Shown: positions 41,681 to 50,882, numbered from the stretch's first letter. The stretch: 64,000 nt of DNA from Actinoplanes campanulatus (GCF_014647795.1 NZ_BMPW01000007.1:62001-126000); one strand, 5' to 3'. The notes: generated by a model not told the origin, from the letters alone. A program made the numbers and translations.

Positions 41681-43324
41681 TCACGGTGTGGTGACCAGGT
41701 CCAGGCCGGCCACGTGTCCGAAGGTCATCGCGGGTCCGAGGGTGGAGCCGGCGCCGGCGTAGCTGTGGCCCATCACGGCGGCACTGGCGTTTCCGGCGGC
41801 GTACAGGCCGGGGATCACCGAGCCGTCCGGGCGCACCACCCGGGCCCGGGCGTCGGTGAGCAGCCCGCCCTTGGTGCCGAGGTCGCCGGGCACGATCGTG
41901 AAGGCGTAGAACGGCGGCAGCCAGATCGGCGCGAGGCAGGGGCTGGGCGTGTTGGTGGGGTCGGCGAAGTAGGCGTCGTACGCGCTGTCGCCCCGGTGCC
42001 AGTCGGTGTCCCGGCCGGCGCGGGCCTGCGCGTTGAACCGGTCGACGGTGGCCCGCAGCGCACCGGCCGGCACGCCGATCTTCGCGGCCAGCCCGGCCAG
42101 GGTCCAGTCCTTGACCAGGGCGCCGCTCTCGTACCACTCGTCCGGGTAGGGCAGCAGCGGGGCGAGGTCCTTGAACAGGTAGCGGTTCCGGTAGTCCTGG
42201 TCGGTGATCATCCAGCAGGGGATGTGGCCCTTTTCGTACATCACGTGCACGACGTCGCTGTACGGCGCGGCCTCGTTGACGAACCGCTGCCCGGCCCGGT
42301 TGACGAAGATGGTGCCGGGCAGGGTCCGCTCGGAGAGGCAGAACCAGGGCTCGCCCGGCAGCGGGATCATCGGCCCCCACCAGGCGTCGTCCATCAGGGC
42401 GAGCGCGGCCCCGGCCCGCTCGCCGGCCTCGATGCCGTCGCCGGTGTTGGAGTCCGCCCCGATCGTCCAGTCGGTGCCGATCGGCGCGGCCTGGTACTGC
42501 TTGCGCATCCGCTCGTTGTGCTCGAACCCGCCGCTGGCCATCACCACGCCGCGCCGGGCCCGGATCAGCGTCTCGGCGCCGTCGCGCCGGGCCAGCACCC
42601 CGGCCACCCGGCCGTTCTCGACGTGCAGGTCGAGCAGCGGGGTGTTCAGCCAGACCGGCACACCGGCGGCGATCAGCCCGGCCCGCAGTCCACCGGCCAG
42701 CGCCTGGCCCATGGTGACCGGCTTCTGTCCCTGGGCCGCGAGCTGGAGATAGCGCCAGAGGATCTCGCTGGCCGTGGCGACGCCGCGCGGGTGGCGGGCG
42801 ACCAGCGACAGCCACCGGTAGTCGATCGTGTAGACCACGGTTCCGGCGGGACTGGCCTGGTACGGCCCGTTGAGGTGGGCCAGCTCGTCACCGAGGACGT
42901 TGGCGTCGAGGGCCCGCGGCTCGATCGAGCGGCCGTTGGGCATGCCACCGGGCAGCTCGGGATAGTAGTCCGGATAGTCCTTCATCCAGGCGAACCGCAG
43001 CGGTGTCCAGCGTTGCAGGAAGGCGATGGTGCGCGGCCCGTTGGTGAGGAAGGCCTGACGGCGGGCGGCCGGCACCTCGGGTCCGGCCACGGCCGCCAGG
43101 TAGGTGTCGGCCTTGCTGAACGTGTCCGGCACCCCGGCGGCGAGCAGAACGTCGTTGTTCGGCACCCAGATCCCGGCGCCGGACCGGGCCGCCGATCCAC
43201 CGTAGACGGGCGCCTTCTCGATGAGAACCGTGTTCAGTCCGTTGCGGGCCGTCGTGAGGGCGGCTGTCATCCCGGCCGCGCCGGCACCCACCACGACCAC
43301 GTCGTATTCCACGGTGACCGCCAT
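41681..43324 (-). CDS. kstD: 3-ketosteroid delta1-dehydrogenase KstD, closest to M. tuberculosis KstD
   Basis: A 547-residue KstD. It has GAGAAGMTAALTTARNGL, then YGGSAARSGAGIWVPNNDVL, VMASGGFEHNE, MDDAWWGPMIPL and PGLYAAGNASAAVMGHSYAGAGSTLGPAMTFG. It is nearer the M. tuberculosis enzyme (Rv3537) than the paralogue at 29252. Together with KshAB it opens ring B. ATG 43324 follows GGGGAGG closely (2 bases); an in-frame GTG 9 bases later is an alternative. Controlled from a perfect KstR site shared with the divergent thioesterase gene. Confidence 0.93.
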   Translation of the reverse strand: MAVTVEYDVVVVGAGAAGMTAALTTARNGLNTVLIEKAPVYGGSAARSGAGIWVPNNDVLLAAGVPDTFSKADTYLAAVAGPEVPAARRQAFLTNGPRTIAFLQRWTPLRFAWMKDYPDYYPELPGGMPNGRSIEPRALDANVLGDELAHLNGPYQASPAGTVVYTIDYRWLSLVARHPRGVATASEILWRYLQLAAQGQKPVTMGQALAGGLRAGLIAAGVPVWLNTPLLDLHVENGRVAGVLARRDGAETLIRARRGVVMASGGFEHNERMRKQYQAAPIGTDWTIGADSNTGDGIEAGERAGAALALMDDAWWGPMIPLPGEPWFCLSERTLPGTIFVNRAGQRFVNEAAPYSDVVHVMYEKGHIPCWMITDQDYRNRYLFKDLAPLLPYPDEWYESGALVKDWTLAGLAAKIGVPAGALRATVDRFNAQARAGRDTDWHRGDSAYDAYFADPTNTPSPCLAPIWLPPFYAFTIVPGDLGTKGGLLTDARARVVRPDGSVIPGLYAAGNASAAVMGHSYAGAGSTLGPAMTFGHVAGLDLVTTP

Positions 43325-43365
43325 GGCCTCCCCATCCGCCGGGCCGTTTACGTGTCCGCAATAAC

Positions 43366-43379
43366 TAGAACAGGTTATA
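43366..43379. promoter_or_regulatory. KstR operator between kstD and thioesterase
   Basis: TAGAACAGGTTATA fits TnnAACnnGTTnnA at all fixed positions. It ends 9 bases before the thioesterase ATG and lies 41 bases before kstD. Confidence 0.88.
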
Positions 43380-43387
43380 GCAGTGTG

Positions 43388-44128
43388 ATGAGATTCACTA
43401 GGTCCGATGGGGCTGGCGTGAGGGAGCCTGACAGGGTGACCGACAGTGAGAACGGCCGCCGGCTGCACGCCGTCGACGACGCGCTGCTGCGCCGCCGCGA
43501 GGCGATCAGCGACCTGGGCGACGCGCTGCGACTGCTCATCGAGCACGCCACCGCCACCGAGGCGCCCACCGAGGAGCTGCGCCGGGCCGCCGAGCGGATC
43601 CGGCAGGCGGCCGCACCGCTGGGCGAGCGGGCCCGCGGCCGGCACGAGCCGCCGTCCGCCGACGACATGCGCGCCGGGGTGCGCCTCTACAACCCGGTGA
43701 CCGGGGCGGGCAGCGCCTTCGCCCCGCCGCTGGAAATCCACCAGGAGGGTGAGATCACGGTCGGCGCCTGCACGCTCGGGCTGGCCTTCGAGGGGCCGCC
43801 CAGCTATGCGCACGGCGGGGTCAGCGCCATGCTGCTCGACCAGATGCTGGGCTATGCGGCCGGCGCCTCCGGCAATCCGGGCATGACGGTCCGGCTCGAC
43901 ACCGGCTACCGCAGACCGGTCCCGCTGCTCACCCCGCTGCGGCTGACCGCCGAGGTGGTCGACGTGGACGGGCGGCGGGTCACCGTGGCCGGATCGATCG
44001 CCACCGCGGCCGAGCCCGGCGAGATCCTGGTCGCGGCGACCGGCGTGTTCGTCGGTCTGCGTGCCGAGCAGGCGCGGAGGCTGTTCGGCGCGATCGCCGG
44101 GCGCGGCGAGGAGTCCCGGGCCGGCTGA
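43388..44128 (+). CDS. PaaI/THEM4-like hot-dog thioesterase
   Basis: A 246-residue protein. The N-terminal half is helical and charged. The C-terminal half is a hot-dog fold (PPSYAHGGVSAMLLDQMLGYAA, TGYRRPVPLLTPLRL) of the PaaI-type acyl-CoA thioesterase family. ATG 43388 was chosen because it lies 9 bases after the KstR site with no Shine-Dalgarno, as expected for a leaderless gene; a GTG near 43437 is an alternative. It may relieve CoA sequestration during steroid growth; that is inference. Confidence 0.78.
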   Translation: MRFTRSDGAGVREPDRVTDSENGRRLHAVDDALLRRREAISDLGDALRLLIEHATATEAPTEELRRAAERIRQAAAPLGERARGRHEPPSADDMRAGVRLYNPVTGAGSAFAPPLEIHQEGEITVGACTLGLAFEGPPSYAHGGVSAMLLDQMLGYAAGASGNPGMTVRLDTGYRRPVPLLTPLRLTAEVVDVDGRRVTVAGSIATAAEPGEILVAATGVFVGLRAEQARRLFGAIAGRGEESRAG

Positions 44129-45346
44129 TCACTCGATGACGCGGGCCTGGTGGGCGTCGCGGTCGCCCGGGGCGACATCCGGATGGGTCAGACCTTCGGC
44201 GTACGGGCGGGCGCGCGCCACCAGCTCCGGGGTGAGCCCGTTGCGGGTGGCCAGCAGGTCCACCCAGCCCGGCAGCAGCGCGAGAATCGGGCCGGCCTCG
44301 TCGCCGTACTCCTCGCGGATCTGCTGGGCCACGTAGGCGACCCGGTGCGGTGAGCAGCCGAGCGCCAGCGCGGGCACGTCCAGCGGCCAGGCGTCGAGCA
44401 CCGCGCCGGCCTCGTCCTGGGCGTCCGGCCAGCGGCCCATCCACTCGGCGGCCAGCTCCGGCAGATCCGCCCGGTCGCGCGGGACCGGGTGCCGCGGCAG
44501 CGACGCGACGACCGTCTCGGCCAGGCGGCGGCAGCGCAGGTACTCGGCGTGCTGCTCGGCCGACTCGCCGCCCAGCGCGGTCAGCCCGAACAGCGCGGGC
44601 AGCACGTCCTCGAGCAGCTCGGGGTCGTCGGCCGCGCGCCACGAGGTGCCGCCCGCCGCGACCGGGCCGACGCCGACCTGCCACGCGGCCAGGGCCTCCT
44701 CGGGTGAGGCATAGAAGCCGGCGTGCACCGGGAGCGGGGTGACCGTGCACGTGTCGACGTCCCAGAGGTACCAGCGCACCGGGGCGTCCGGCACGGCGAA
44801 CGGCGCCACCACGGCGAAGCGGGTGCCGTACCGGTCGGGGGTCCACAGCACCGGGCCGCCGAGCGCCGGGCCGGGTGCCGCAAGGCCGGTCCGTTCACGC
44901 AGCGGCGACGGCAGGATCGCGGTGACGGCGGCGCGCACCCGGTCAGCGCCCGTATCGGCGACCGCGTCGGCCAGCGCCTCGGCGAAGTGCTCCGGCCCGA
45001 TGTAGTCGTCGCTCTTGGCGAGCAGCTCGTCCAGGTGCCCGCTCTCGGCGGCCGCGAGCAGTTCGGCGGTATCGGCCGGGGTGCGATCCGCCAGCTCGGT
45101 GAGCAGCGGGCCGAGCCGGAAACACAGCTCGTCCTCCAGGGCGGTGCCGGTGGCCGGCGACTCCCGCAGCGACTCGGCCAGGGCCCGGGCGTGCGGGCGG
45201 GCCGCCTCCACCCGGCGGGTGAACGCCTCCGTCCAACCGGAGACCATGTTGGACAGCGACACCCTCCGGGCGTGGTCGCGTCGGCGGCTCGCCCTGGCTG
45301 CCGCCGCCGATTTCTGGGACTTCTTGCGCTTACGAGAGACCGGCAC
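44129..45346 (-). CDS. Hypothetical protein, 405 aa
   Basis: Not recognised. It begins with a strongly basic stretch (RKRKKSQKS, ASRRRDHARR), then a helical acidic domain rich in A, E, L and D, with a W-rich centre (WTPDRY, VRWYLWDVD). No membrane segments or clear motifs. The stop directly abuts the thioesterase stop (convergent, no gap). GTG start, with no strong ribosome-binding site. It probably marks the end of the steroid region. Confidence 0.6.
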   Translation of the reverse strand: MPVSRKRKKSQKSAAAARASRRRDHARRVSLSNMVSGWTEAFTRRVEAARPHARALAESLRESPATGTALEDELCFRLGPLLTELADRTPADTAELLAAAESGHLDELLAKSDDYIGPEHFAEALADAVADTGADRVRAAVTAILPSPLRERTGLAAPGPALGGPVLWTPDRYGTRFAVVAPFAVPDAPVRWYLWDVDTCTVTPLPVHAGFYASPEEALAAWQVGVGPVAAGGTSWRAADDPELLEDVLPALFGLTALGGESAEQHAEYLRCRRLAETVVASLPRHPVPRDRADLPELAAEWMGRWPDAQDEAGAVLDAWPLDVPALALGCSPHRVAYVAQQIREEYGDEAGPILALLPGWVDLLATRNGLTPELVARARPYAEGLTHPDVAPGDRDAHQARVIE

Positions 45347-45405
45347 GGGCCGAGAATATGTGGCCGTCTCTGTCCCGGCCCGCCGTCGTCACCCGCACGG
45401 GCGGT

Positions 45406-46458
45406 TCAGCACCGCTCCGGGGCCCAGTCGTCACCGCCCCGCAGGAACGCCGCGGCGGTGTACTCCCCGGCCTGCCCGTCGGTCAGCTGCGGCCGGTTCG
45501 CCGACACGATCGCGCCCGGCCCGGCGTTGCGGTACTCGAAGAACCGCGCCTCCTCCCACGGCCAGGCGCCGAAGTCGCTCCAGGCGACGTCCGGGATGTG
45601 CGCGCCGATCCAGGACTCCCGGATGATCGTCTGGCCGATCGCGTTCGGGTCGTTGCTCGGGTGCCACGGGCGGCCCAGCAGGACGGTCCCGGCCGGGGCG
45701 TCCGAGGTGAACCGGCTGCGCTGGAAGAGCAGCCCGTACGGGTTGGTGATGTCGGTGCTCGGCGCGGTGACGTATCCGTTCGGGGTGCTGCCGCGGTTCA
45801 GCGAGTGGATCCGGCAGCGGTCGAAGACGGCGGTGGCCCGGCCGAAGATGAAGTCGACGTCGCCCTCCACATAGCAGTCGCGCAGGTGGACCCGGGCCAC
45901 CACGCCGGCCGCGCTGCTGTTCACGTACATGGTGTCCTGGTTGGCCAGGAACCGCACCCGGTCGAAGATCAGCCGGTCGGCACGGGTCAGCACGGCCACC
46001 GCCTGCCGGTTGGTGATCTCCGGGTGGGCGGCCTCGTCGAAGAGGTTCGCGAAGGTCAGGTTCACGGCCCGGAAGTCGGCGCCGCTGACGGTTACCGAGG
46101 CGCTGCCGGAGGTGCCCCAGGGCGTGCCGTCCGGCTTGAGGGTGCCGTTGGCGCGGTCGTCGGCGATCACCACGTCGTCCGGGCGGCGGCCGAGGCCGCG
46201 CAGCTCCAGGAACGGCTTCGTGGCGGGGACGACGACCTGGCCGAGGTAGGTGCCGGGGCGCACGCCGATGACGAACGGCTCGGTCGCCCCGGCCGGGGCC
46301 GCGTCGATCGCGGCCTGGATTCCGGTGTGGTCGCCGCTGCCGTCGACGGCGACTGTCAGGTCCGGTCGCCGGCCGCCCGCGAGGGCCGGGGTGGTGGTCA
46401 GCCCGGTCGCCACGATGCCGAGGCCGGAGGACATGCCGAGGAAGGTACGCCGACGCAT
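45406..46458 (-). CDS. Tat-secreted pectinesterase (CE8)
   Basis: A 350-residue pectin methylesterase. The N-terminus has a twin-arginine-type signal (MRRRTFLGMSS, ending TPALAG). The CE8 motifs are GTYLGQV-like, ANQDTMYV, VDFIFGRA (catalytic aspartates) and LGRPW (arginine). It removes methyl esters from homogalacturonan outside the cell. ATG 46458 has AGGAG 8 bases upstream. A LacI-type palindrome lies 33 bases upstream, in the region shared with a divergent secreted serine hydrolase. Confidence 0.9.
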   Translation of the reverse strand: MRRRTFLGMSSGLGIVATGLTTTPALAGGRRPDLTVAVDGSGDHTGIQAAIDAAPAGATEPFVIGVRPGTYLGQVVVPATKPFLELRGLGRRPDDVVIADDRANGTLKPDGTPWGTSGSASVTVSGADFRAVNLTFANLFDEAAHPEITNRQAVAVLTRADRLIFDRVRFLANQDTMYVNSSAAGVVARVHLRDCYVEGDVDFIFGRATAVFDRCRIHSLNRGSTPNGYVTAPSTDITNPYGLLFQRSRFTSDAPAGTVLLGRPWHPSNDPNAIGQTIIRESWIGAHIPDVAWSDFGAWPWEEARFFEYRNAGPGAIVSANRPQLTDGQAGEYTAAAFLRGGDDWAPERC

Positions 46459-46490
46459 ACCACAACTCCTTGATGAGGGGATTGCGCTGG

Positions 46491-46506
46491 AGGAAAGCGC
46501 TTTCCT
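46491..46506. promoter_or_regulatory. LacI-type operator, perfect palindrome
   Basis: AGGAAAGCGCTTTCCT is a perfect 16-base palindrome with the central CG typical of LacI/GalR operators. It lies between the divergent pectinesterase and serine hydrolase genes. No LacI gene is in the window. Confidence 0.75.
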
Positions 46507-46582
46507 CGCCACCGTAGACGGGTCGCCGGACGACGTCAACGAAATCTTCGGCGTGAGTGACAGGCGTGGATACAGTGGCGTG

Positions 46583-48124
46583 ATGGTCGAACCGATCTCC
46601 CGCCGGTCCCTGCTGCGCACCGCGGCGGCCGGCGCCGCGGCGGTCACCACCGGAGCCGCCGCCTCGCCCGCTACCGCCGCCGTCACCGGGGCCCGCGTTC
46701 CCGCCGCGGTCCGTGAGCTCGAAGAGAAGATCCGGGCCGGCATGGCGGCGTACCGGATTCCCGGCGTCGCCTACGGCCTCTACTACCAGGGCCGTGAATA
46801 CGTCGGCGGCTTCGGGGTCACCGACGTGGCCGCTCCCGCCCCGGTCGACGGCGACACCGTCTTCCGGATCGCGTCCACCACCAAGACCTTCACCGGTACG
46901 GCCGCGATGCGGCTCACCGAACGCGGGCGCCTCGACCTCGATCGCGCCGTCCGCGCCTACCTGCCCGGCTTCCGGACCACCACCTCCCCCGGGGTCACCG
47001 TGCGGCAGGTCCTCAACCACAGCGCCGGCTGGCTCGGCGACGTCTTCACCGACACCGGCAGCGGCGACGACACCCTGGAGAAGTACGTGGCGGCCCTGGA
47101 GACGGCGCCGCAGCTGACCCCGCCCGGTGCGGTGATGGCGTACAACAACGCGGCCATCGGTCTCGCCGGCCGGCTCATCGAGGTGACCACCGGCACCGTC
47201 TACGAACGCGCCCTGCGATCCCTGGTCCTCGACCCGCTCCGGTTGCGGGACACCGCGTTCACACTGGACGAGCTGGCGGGCGCCACGGTGGCCGTGCCGC
47301 ACGGCGCCGACGCGTCCGGCGACCCGGTGCCGGTGCCGGAGGCGCTGGCCATCCCGCGCAGCCTGCACGCGGCCGGCGGCCTCTACTCCACGGCCCGCGA
47401 CCAGCTGCGCTGGGCCCGCTTCCACCTCGGCGACGGCGGCCCGCTGCTCACCCGGCGCTCACTGCGGGCCATGCGGTGGCGGCCCGGCCCCGGCGGCACG
47501 CTGTTCGTCGAGGTCGACGGCTTCGGCGTCACCTGGATGCTGCGCCCCACCGCCGAGGGCCCGCGCGTCGTCCAGCACGGCGGCGACCTGCCCGGCCAGC
47601 ACTCCGGCTTCCTGCTCGTACCGGAACGCGGCCTCGCGCTCACCGTCCTCACCAACTCGGAGAGCGGCCCGGCCCTGCTCGCCGAACTGTTCGCCGACGA
47701 CTGGGCGCTGACCCGCCTGGCCGGCCTGCACAACCTGCCGGCCACCCCGCGTTCGCTCACCCCCGCCCAGCTGGCCGGGTACGAGGGCCGTTACGTGGCC
47801 GAGCAGATCGGCTTCGCCGGCGAGCATGCGTCCATCGCACTCGACCTGGTCGCCGCGGGCGGCCGTCTGAGCGGCCGCACCGACAGCGCCGAGGCGATGG
47901 TGCTGCCGTTCTACCGTCGCGACCACGTGCTGGTGTGGGCCCCCGACGGCACCGACGCGCACACCCGGGCCGACTTCGTCCGCGACCCGGACGGCTCGGT
48001 CGGCTGGCTCCGCTTCAGCGGCCGCCTCTTCCGGCGCACCCCGCCCGGCACCGCAACCCTCCGCGCCACCGGCCACACCCCGGCGCCGCTACCCGCCACC
48101 CTGCCCCACCCGCCCCGCCGCTGA
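46583..48124 (+). CDS. Secreted class C beta-lactamase-like serine hydrolase
   Basis: A 513-residue serine hydrolase. A Tat signal (SRRSLLRTAAAG, ending ATAA) is followed by the class C/DD-peptidase fold: SxxK as STTK near residue 98, YxN as YNN, and HGG late. A C-terminal beta domain of about 130 residues follows. Substrate unknown; esterase, peptidase and lactamase are all possible. TACAGT at 46571-46576 lies 6 bases before the ATG with no Shine-Dalgarno, so the mRNA is probably leaderless. Divergent from pectinesterase across the LacI-type palindrome. Confidence 0.82.
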   Translation: MVEPISRRSLLRTAAAGAAAVTTGAAASPATAAVTGARVPAAVRELEEKIRAGMAAYRIPGVAYGLYYQGREYVGGFGVTDVAAPAPVDGDTVFRIASTTKTFTGTAAMRLTERGRLDLDRAVRAYLPGFRTTTSPGVTVRQVLNHSAGWLGDVFTDTGSGDDTLEKYVAALETAPQLTPPGAVMAYNNAAIGLAGRLIEVTTGTVYERALRSLVLDPLRLRDTAFTLDELAGATVAVPHGADASGDPVPVPEALAIPRSLHAAGGLYSTARDQLRWARFHLGDGGPLLTRRSLRAMRWRPGPGGTLFVEVDGFGVTWMLRPTAEGPRVVQHGGDLPGQHSGFLLVPERGLALTVLTNSESGPALLAELFADDWALTRLAGLHNLPATPRSLTPAQLAGYEGRYVAEQIGFAGEHASIALDLVAAGGRLSGRTDSAEAMVLPFYRRDHVLVWAPDGTDAHTRADFVRDPDGSVGWLRFSGRLFRRTPPGTATLRATGHTPAPLPATLPHPPRR

Positions 48125-48149
48125 CGCGCCCCTACCCGTCGCGCCCCGT

Positions 48150-48212
48150 CGCGCCCCGGCCCGGCACGGCGCGGTGCGGCGCGGTGCGGCACGGCGCGGT
48201 GCGGCACGGAAG
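48150..48212. repeat. Short GC tandem repeat
   Basis: Interleaved copies of GGCGCGGTGCGGC and GGCACGGCGCGGTGC after the serine hydrolase gene. No gene is supported in 48125-48266. Confidence 0.6.
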
Positions 48213-48266
48213 ATGGGGACTGCTCAGCGGCGGCGCCACGGTCGGCTCATGCCGAATGGCCGGCGG

Positions 48267-48560
48267 TCAGTAGTTCTCACCAGTCTGCTGACGGCGCTGG
48301 AGGCGGCGTTCCTCCAGCTTGCGCCAGCGGTTGTAGACCAGGACCGCGGCCTCGACCGGCTCCGGCGCGCAACCGGCCTCCCACTGCCGCGGCAGGAACG
48401 ACTCGGCGCCCAGCCACAGCAGGTCACTCATCGGAACCGTGCCGCCGTTCATCCGCATCAGCTCCTCCGCCACCTGAACCGCGTGATCACTGCGACGCCA
48501 CATCTCGAGGCTGGAGCTGCCGTGCGTCAGCTCGTCGTGGTCGTCCGGATGCAGATCCAT
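48267..48560 (-). CDS. Hypothetical protein, 97 aa
   Basis: Not recognised. A 97-residue, mostly helical, acidic protein with DLHPDDHDEL at the start and a basic end (YNRWRKLEERRLQRR). The start is ATG with a weak ribosome-binding site (AGGACG). No neighbours suggest a role. Coding is plausible from codon use but not certain. Confidence 0.5.
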   Translation of the reverse strand: MDLHPDDHDELTHGSSSLEMWRRSDHAVQVAEELMRMNGGTVPMSDLLWLGAESFLPRQWEAGCAPEPVEAAVLVYNRWRKLEERRLQRRQQTGENY

Positions 48561-49397
48561 GTGCGCGTTCGTCCTTCATAGCTGCGTATTCGCAGGTCAG
48601 CGGGGGTGAATGCGTCACTCTGGTGCGCTGCCGACGATCCTGTCAAGGCCGCTCGGACGAAGATCACGCCAACGCCGGGACATATCGGTCACCCGTCGCA
48701 AGCCACGCCGGAACGTTGGGGCGAGGCCGGCTTCCCAGCCCCCCGCATCGCCTGCTCACGGCCGCGCAGCCTGTCACGCGGTTGGGCGATCGCGGATTCC
48801 GGCAAGGCCGGAGCACACCATCCTGGATCTGTGGGCACCTACATGACCTATGAGCTTGGCGGGTACTCACGCAGTTCCTTCCGTGTGCACCTGCCCGTTC
48901 GCCGTTCCTGCCGTGTGCGCCTGCCCGCACTTGGTGATCGATCATGTGCGCCCACCCGATACGGAGAACCGTAACCGCCCGCTCGCCGCGACCGGCGTCA
49001 CGGCCGCGGGCCGGCGGTGTGCGTACCTGGGAAGCCAACCGGACCCGCTCAGCGCAGGCGAGAAGGTGACTCGGCGGCCGCGGCACAGGCGCAAGCGGGC
49101 ACGAGATCGCGAGAGCGAGCAGCCAACCACGCCCAGCGGCCGCGGCACAGGCGCGAGTGGGAACGGGATCGCGAGGGTGAGCGGCAGGCGAGCCCGGCGG
49201 CCGCGGCACGGGCGCGAGTGGGAACGGGGTCGCGAGGGTGAGCGGGCGGCAACGCCCGGCGCGGGCGGCAACGCCCGGCGCGGGCGGCACGGGCGTGCGT
49301 GGGCAGCGGATCGCGTGCGCCGGCGGGACGGCCGGGATTCGGCGGGGGCGGGGATGCCCGTACCGGAAAGGAAAGGGTGGGAGGGGACGGCCGGGCG
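48561..49397. other. Gene-poor stretch
   Basis: About 840 bases without a supported gene. Frames here are R/P-rich and lack domains. It contains GTGTGCGCC(T/C)-type words, also seen near 3500, and the tandem repeat at 49074-49258. Lower coding bias than the neighbours suggests eroded or repeat-derived DNA. Confidence 0.5.
49074..49258. repeat. Three tandem copies of a 61-62 bp unit
   Basis: Units begin GCGGCCGCGGCAC at 49074, 49136 and 49197 and continue (A/G)GGCGC(A/G)AG(C/T)GGG(C/A)ACG. A 19-bp duplication (GGGCGGCAACGCCCGGCGC) directly follows at about 49243-49280. Confidence 0.8.
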
Positions 49398-49441
49398 TTG
49401 ACAAGTGTGAATTGCGGGAGGGAAATTGGGAGCGCTCCCAA
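49398..49441 (+). promoter_or_regulatory. Promoter and CebR-like operator of the mannanase gene
   Basis: TTGACA at 49398-49403 is a consensus -35. The 14-mer TGGGAGCGCTCCCA inside TTGGGAGCGCTCCCAA (49426-49441) equals the CebR operator of Streptomyces, a cellobiose-responsive LacI repressor. It lies 24 bases before the ATG. The -10 is unclear. Confidence 0.85.
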
Positions 49442-49465
49442 CACTCCGTCCCCTGGAGACCAAGC

Positions 49466-50842
49466 ATGAAACGCATCCCCCGAGTCACCTGGTGGGCCAG
49501 CGTCGTGGCGGCGCTCTGTGCCGGCTTCGCGGCGGTGGCCGTGGCCCAGCCGGCGCAGGCGGCCACCGGGTTCACCGTGTCCGGCACGCAGATCCTGGAG
49601 GGCAACGGCACGCCGTTCGTAATGCGTGGCGTCAACCACGCGCACACCTGGTACACGAGTCAGCTCGGCTCGCTGGCGAACATCAAGGCGCTCGGCGCGA
49701 ACACCGTCCGGGTGGTGCTGAGCAGCGGCAACCGGTGGACCAGGAACGACGCGGCGGACGTCAGCAACGTCATCGCCCAGTGCAAGGCCAACAAGCTGAT
49801 CTGCGTGCTGGAGGTGCATGACACGACCGGGTACGGCGACGAGGGCGCCGCCGCGACGCTGGCGCAGGCCGCCGACTACTGGGTCTCGATCAAGAGCGCG
49901 CTGGACGGCCAGGAGAACTACGTCATCCTGAACATCGGCAACGAGCCCTACGGCAACACCAATCCGGCGGGCTGGGTGGCCGACACGAAGAACGCGATCA
50001 CGCGGCTGCGGGCGGCCGGGTTCGCGCACCAGATCATGGTCGACGCGCCGAACTGGGGCCAGGACTGGTCGTTCACCATGCGGGACAACGCGGCGTCGGT
50101 GTTCGCCGCCGACCCGAACCGCAACACCGTCTTCTCGGTGCACATGTACGGCGTGTTCGACACGGCCGCCGAGATCACCGACTACCTCAACCGGTTCCGG
50201 ACCGCCGGGCTGCCGCTGGTGATCGGCGAGTTCGGGCACAACCATTCGGACGGTAACCCGGACGAGGACACCATCCTGGCCACCGCGCAGCAGCTCGGCG
50301 TCGGCTATCTGGGCTGGTCGTGGAGCGGCAACGGGGGCGGCGTCGAGTACCTCGACATGGTCACCGACTTCGACCCGGCCCAGCTGACCTCGTGGGGCCA
50401 GCGGCTGTTCAACGGCGCGAACGGGATCAAGGCCACTTCCAAGCAGGCGACGGTCTTCGGTGAGCAGCCGTCGACCTCGCCGTCGAACTGGCCGCCGTCG
50501 GACCCGCCGCCGTCCTCCCCGTCGTCGTCCGCGCCCACCGGCGCATGCGCCGCAACCTATCGAGTGTCCAACTCGTGGCCGGGCGGGTTCCAGGGCGACG
50601 TCACGGTCAAGGCGGGCAGCGCCGCGATCACCGCGTGGACGGTGAGCTGGGCCTGGCCGAACGGGCAGCGGTTCACCAACACGTGGAGCGCGACGGTGAC
50701 CACCTCCGGTGAGACGGTCACCGCGAAGAACGCCGCCTGGAACGGCCGCCTGGCCGCCGGGGCCACCACGAACTGGGGATTCACCGGCACCTTCACCGGC
50801 GCCAACACCGCCCCGGCGACGGTGACCTGCACCGCCTCCTGA
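49466..50842 (+). CDS. Secreted GH5 beta-mannanase with CBM2
   Basis: A 458-residue secreted enzyme. The signal peptide ends AQAA near residue 32. A GH5 catalytic domain (subfamily 8-like, to about residue 335) follows, with acid/base Glu in NIGNEP and nucleophile Glu in VIGEFG. A P/S linker leads to a C-terminal CBM2 (CAATYRVSNSWPGGFQ to VTCTAS) that binds cellulose. The opening VSGTQILEGNGTPFVMRGVNHAHTWY is typical of actinomycete endo-mannanases; cellulase is less likely. CCTGGAG precedes the ATG. Expected induction by cello-oligosaccharides through the CebR-like site. Confidence 0.87.
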   Translation: MKRIPRVTWWASVVAALCAGFAAVAVAQPAQAATGFTVSGTQILEGNGTPFVMRGVNHAHTWYTSQLGSLANIKALGANTVRVVLSSGNRWTRNDAADVSNVIAQCKANKLICVLEVHDTTGYGDEGAAATLAQAADYWVSIKSALDGQENYVILNIGNEPYGNTNPAGWVADTKNAITRLRAAGFAHQIMVDAPNWGQDWSFTMRDNAASVFAADPNRNTVFSVHMYGVFDTAAEITDYLNRFRTAGLPLVIGEFGHNHSDGNPDEDTILATAQQLGVGYLGWSWSGNGGGVEYLDMVTDFDPAQLTSWGQRLFNGANGIKATSKQATVFGEQPSTSPSNWPPSDPPPSSPSSSAPTGACAATYRVSNSWPGGFQGDVTVKAGSAAITAWTVSWAWPNGQRFTNTWSATVTTSGETVTAKNAAWNGRLAAGATTNWGFTGTFTGANTAPATVTCTAS

Positions 50843-50846
50843 ACCC

Positions 50847-50882
50847 GGGTGCCGCTCATCGACCTGACGGTGGGCGGCACCC
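50847..50882 (+). terminator. Hairpin after mannanase
   Basis: GGGTGCCGC (50847-50855) pairs with GCGGCACCC (50874-50882), followed by ATTCTT. Confidence 0.6.

Noticed and set aside
48664-49656. R/P-rich minus-strand frame across the repeat region
   Set aside because: It mirrors the 61-62 bp repeats and runs into the mannanase signal peptide; no domain and no ribosome-binding site.
49466-50842. Calling the GH5 enzyme a cellulase because of the CebR site and CBM2
   Set aside because: The catalytic domain's opening and motif context look like GH5 subfamily 8 mannanases; CBM2 modules are common on mannanases too.
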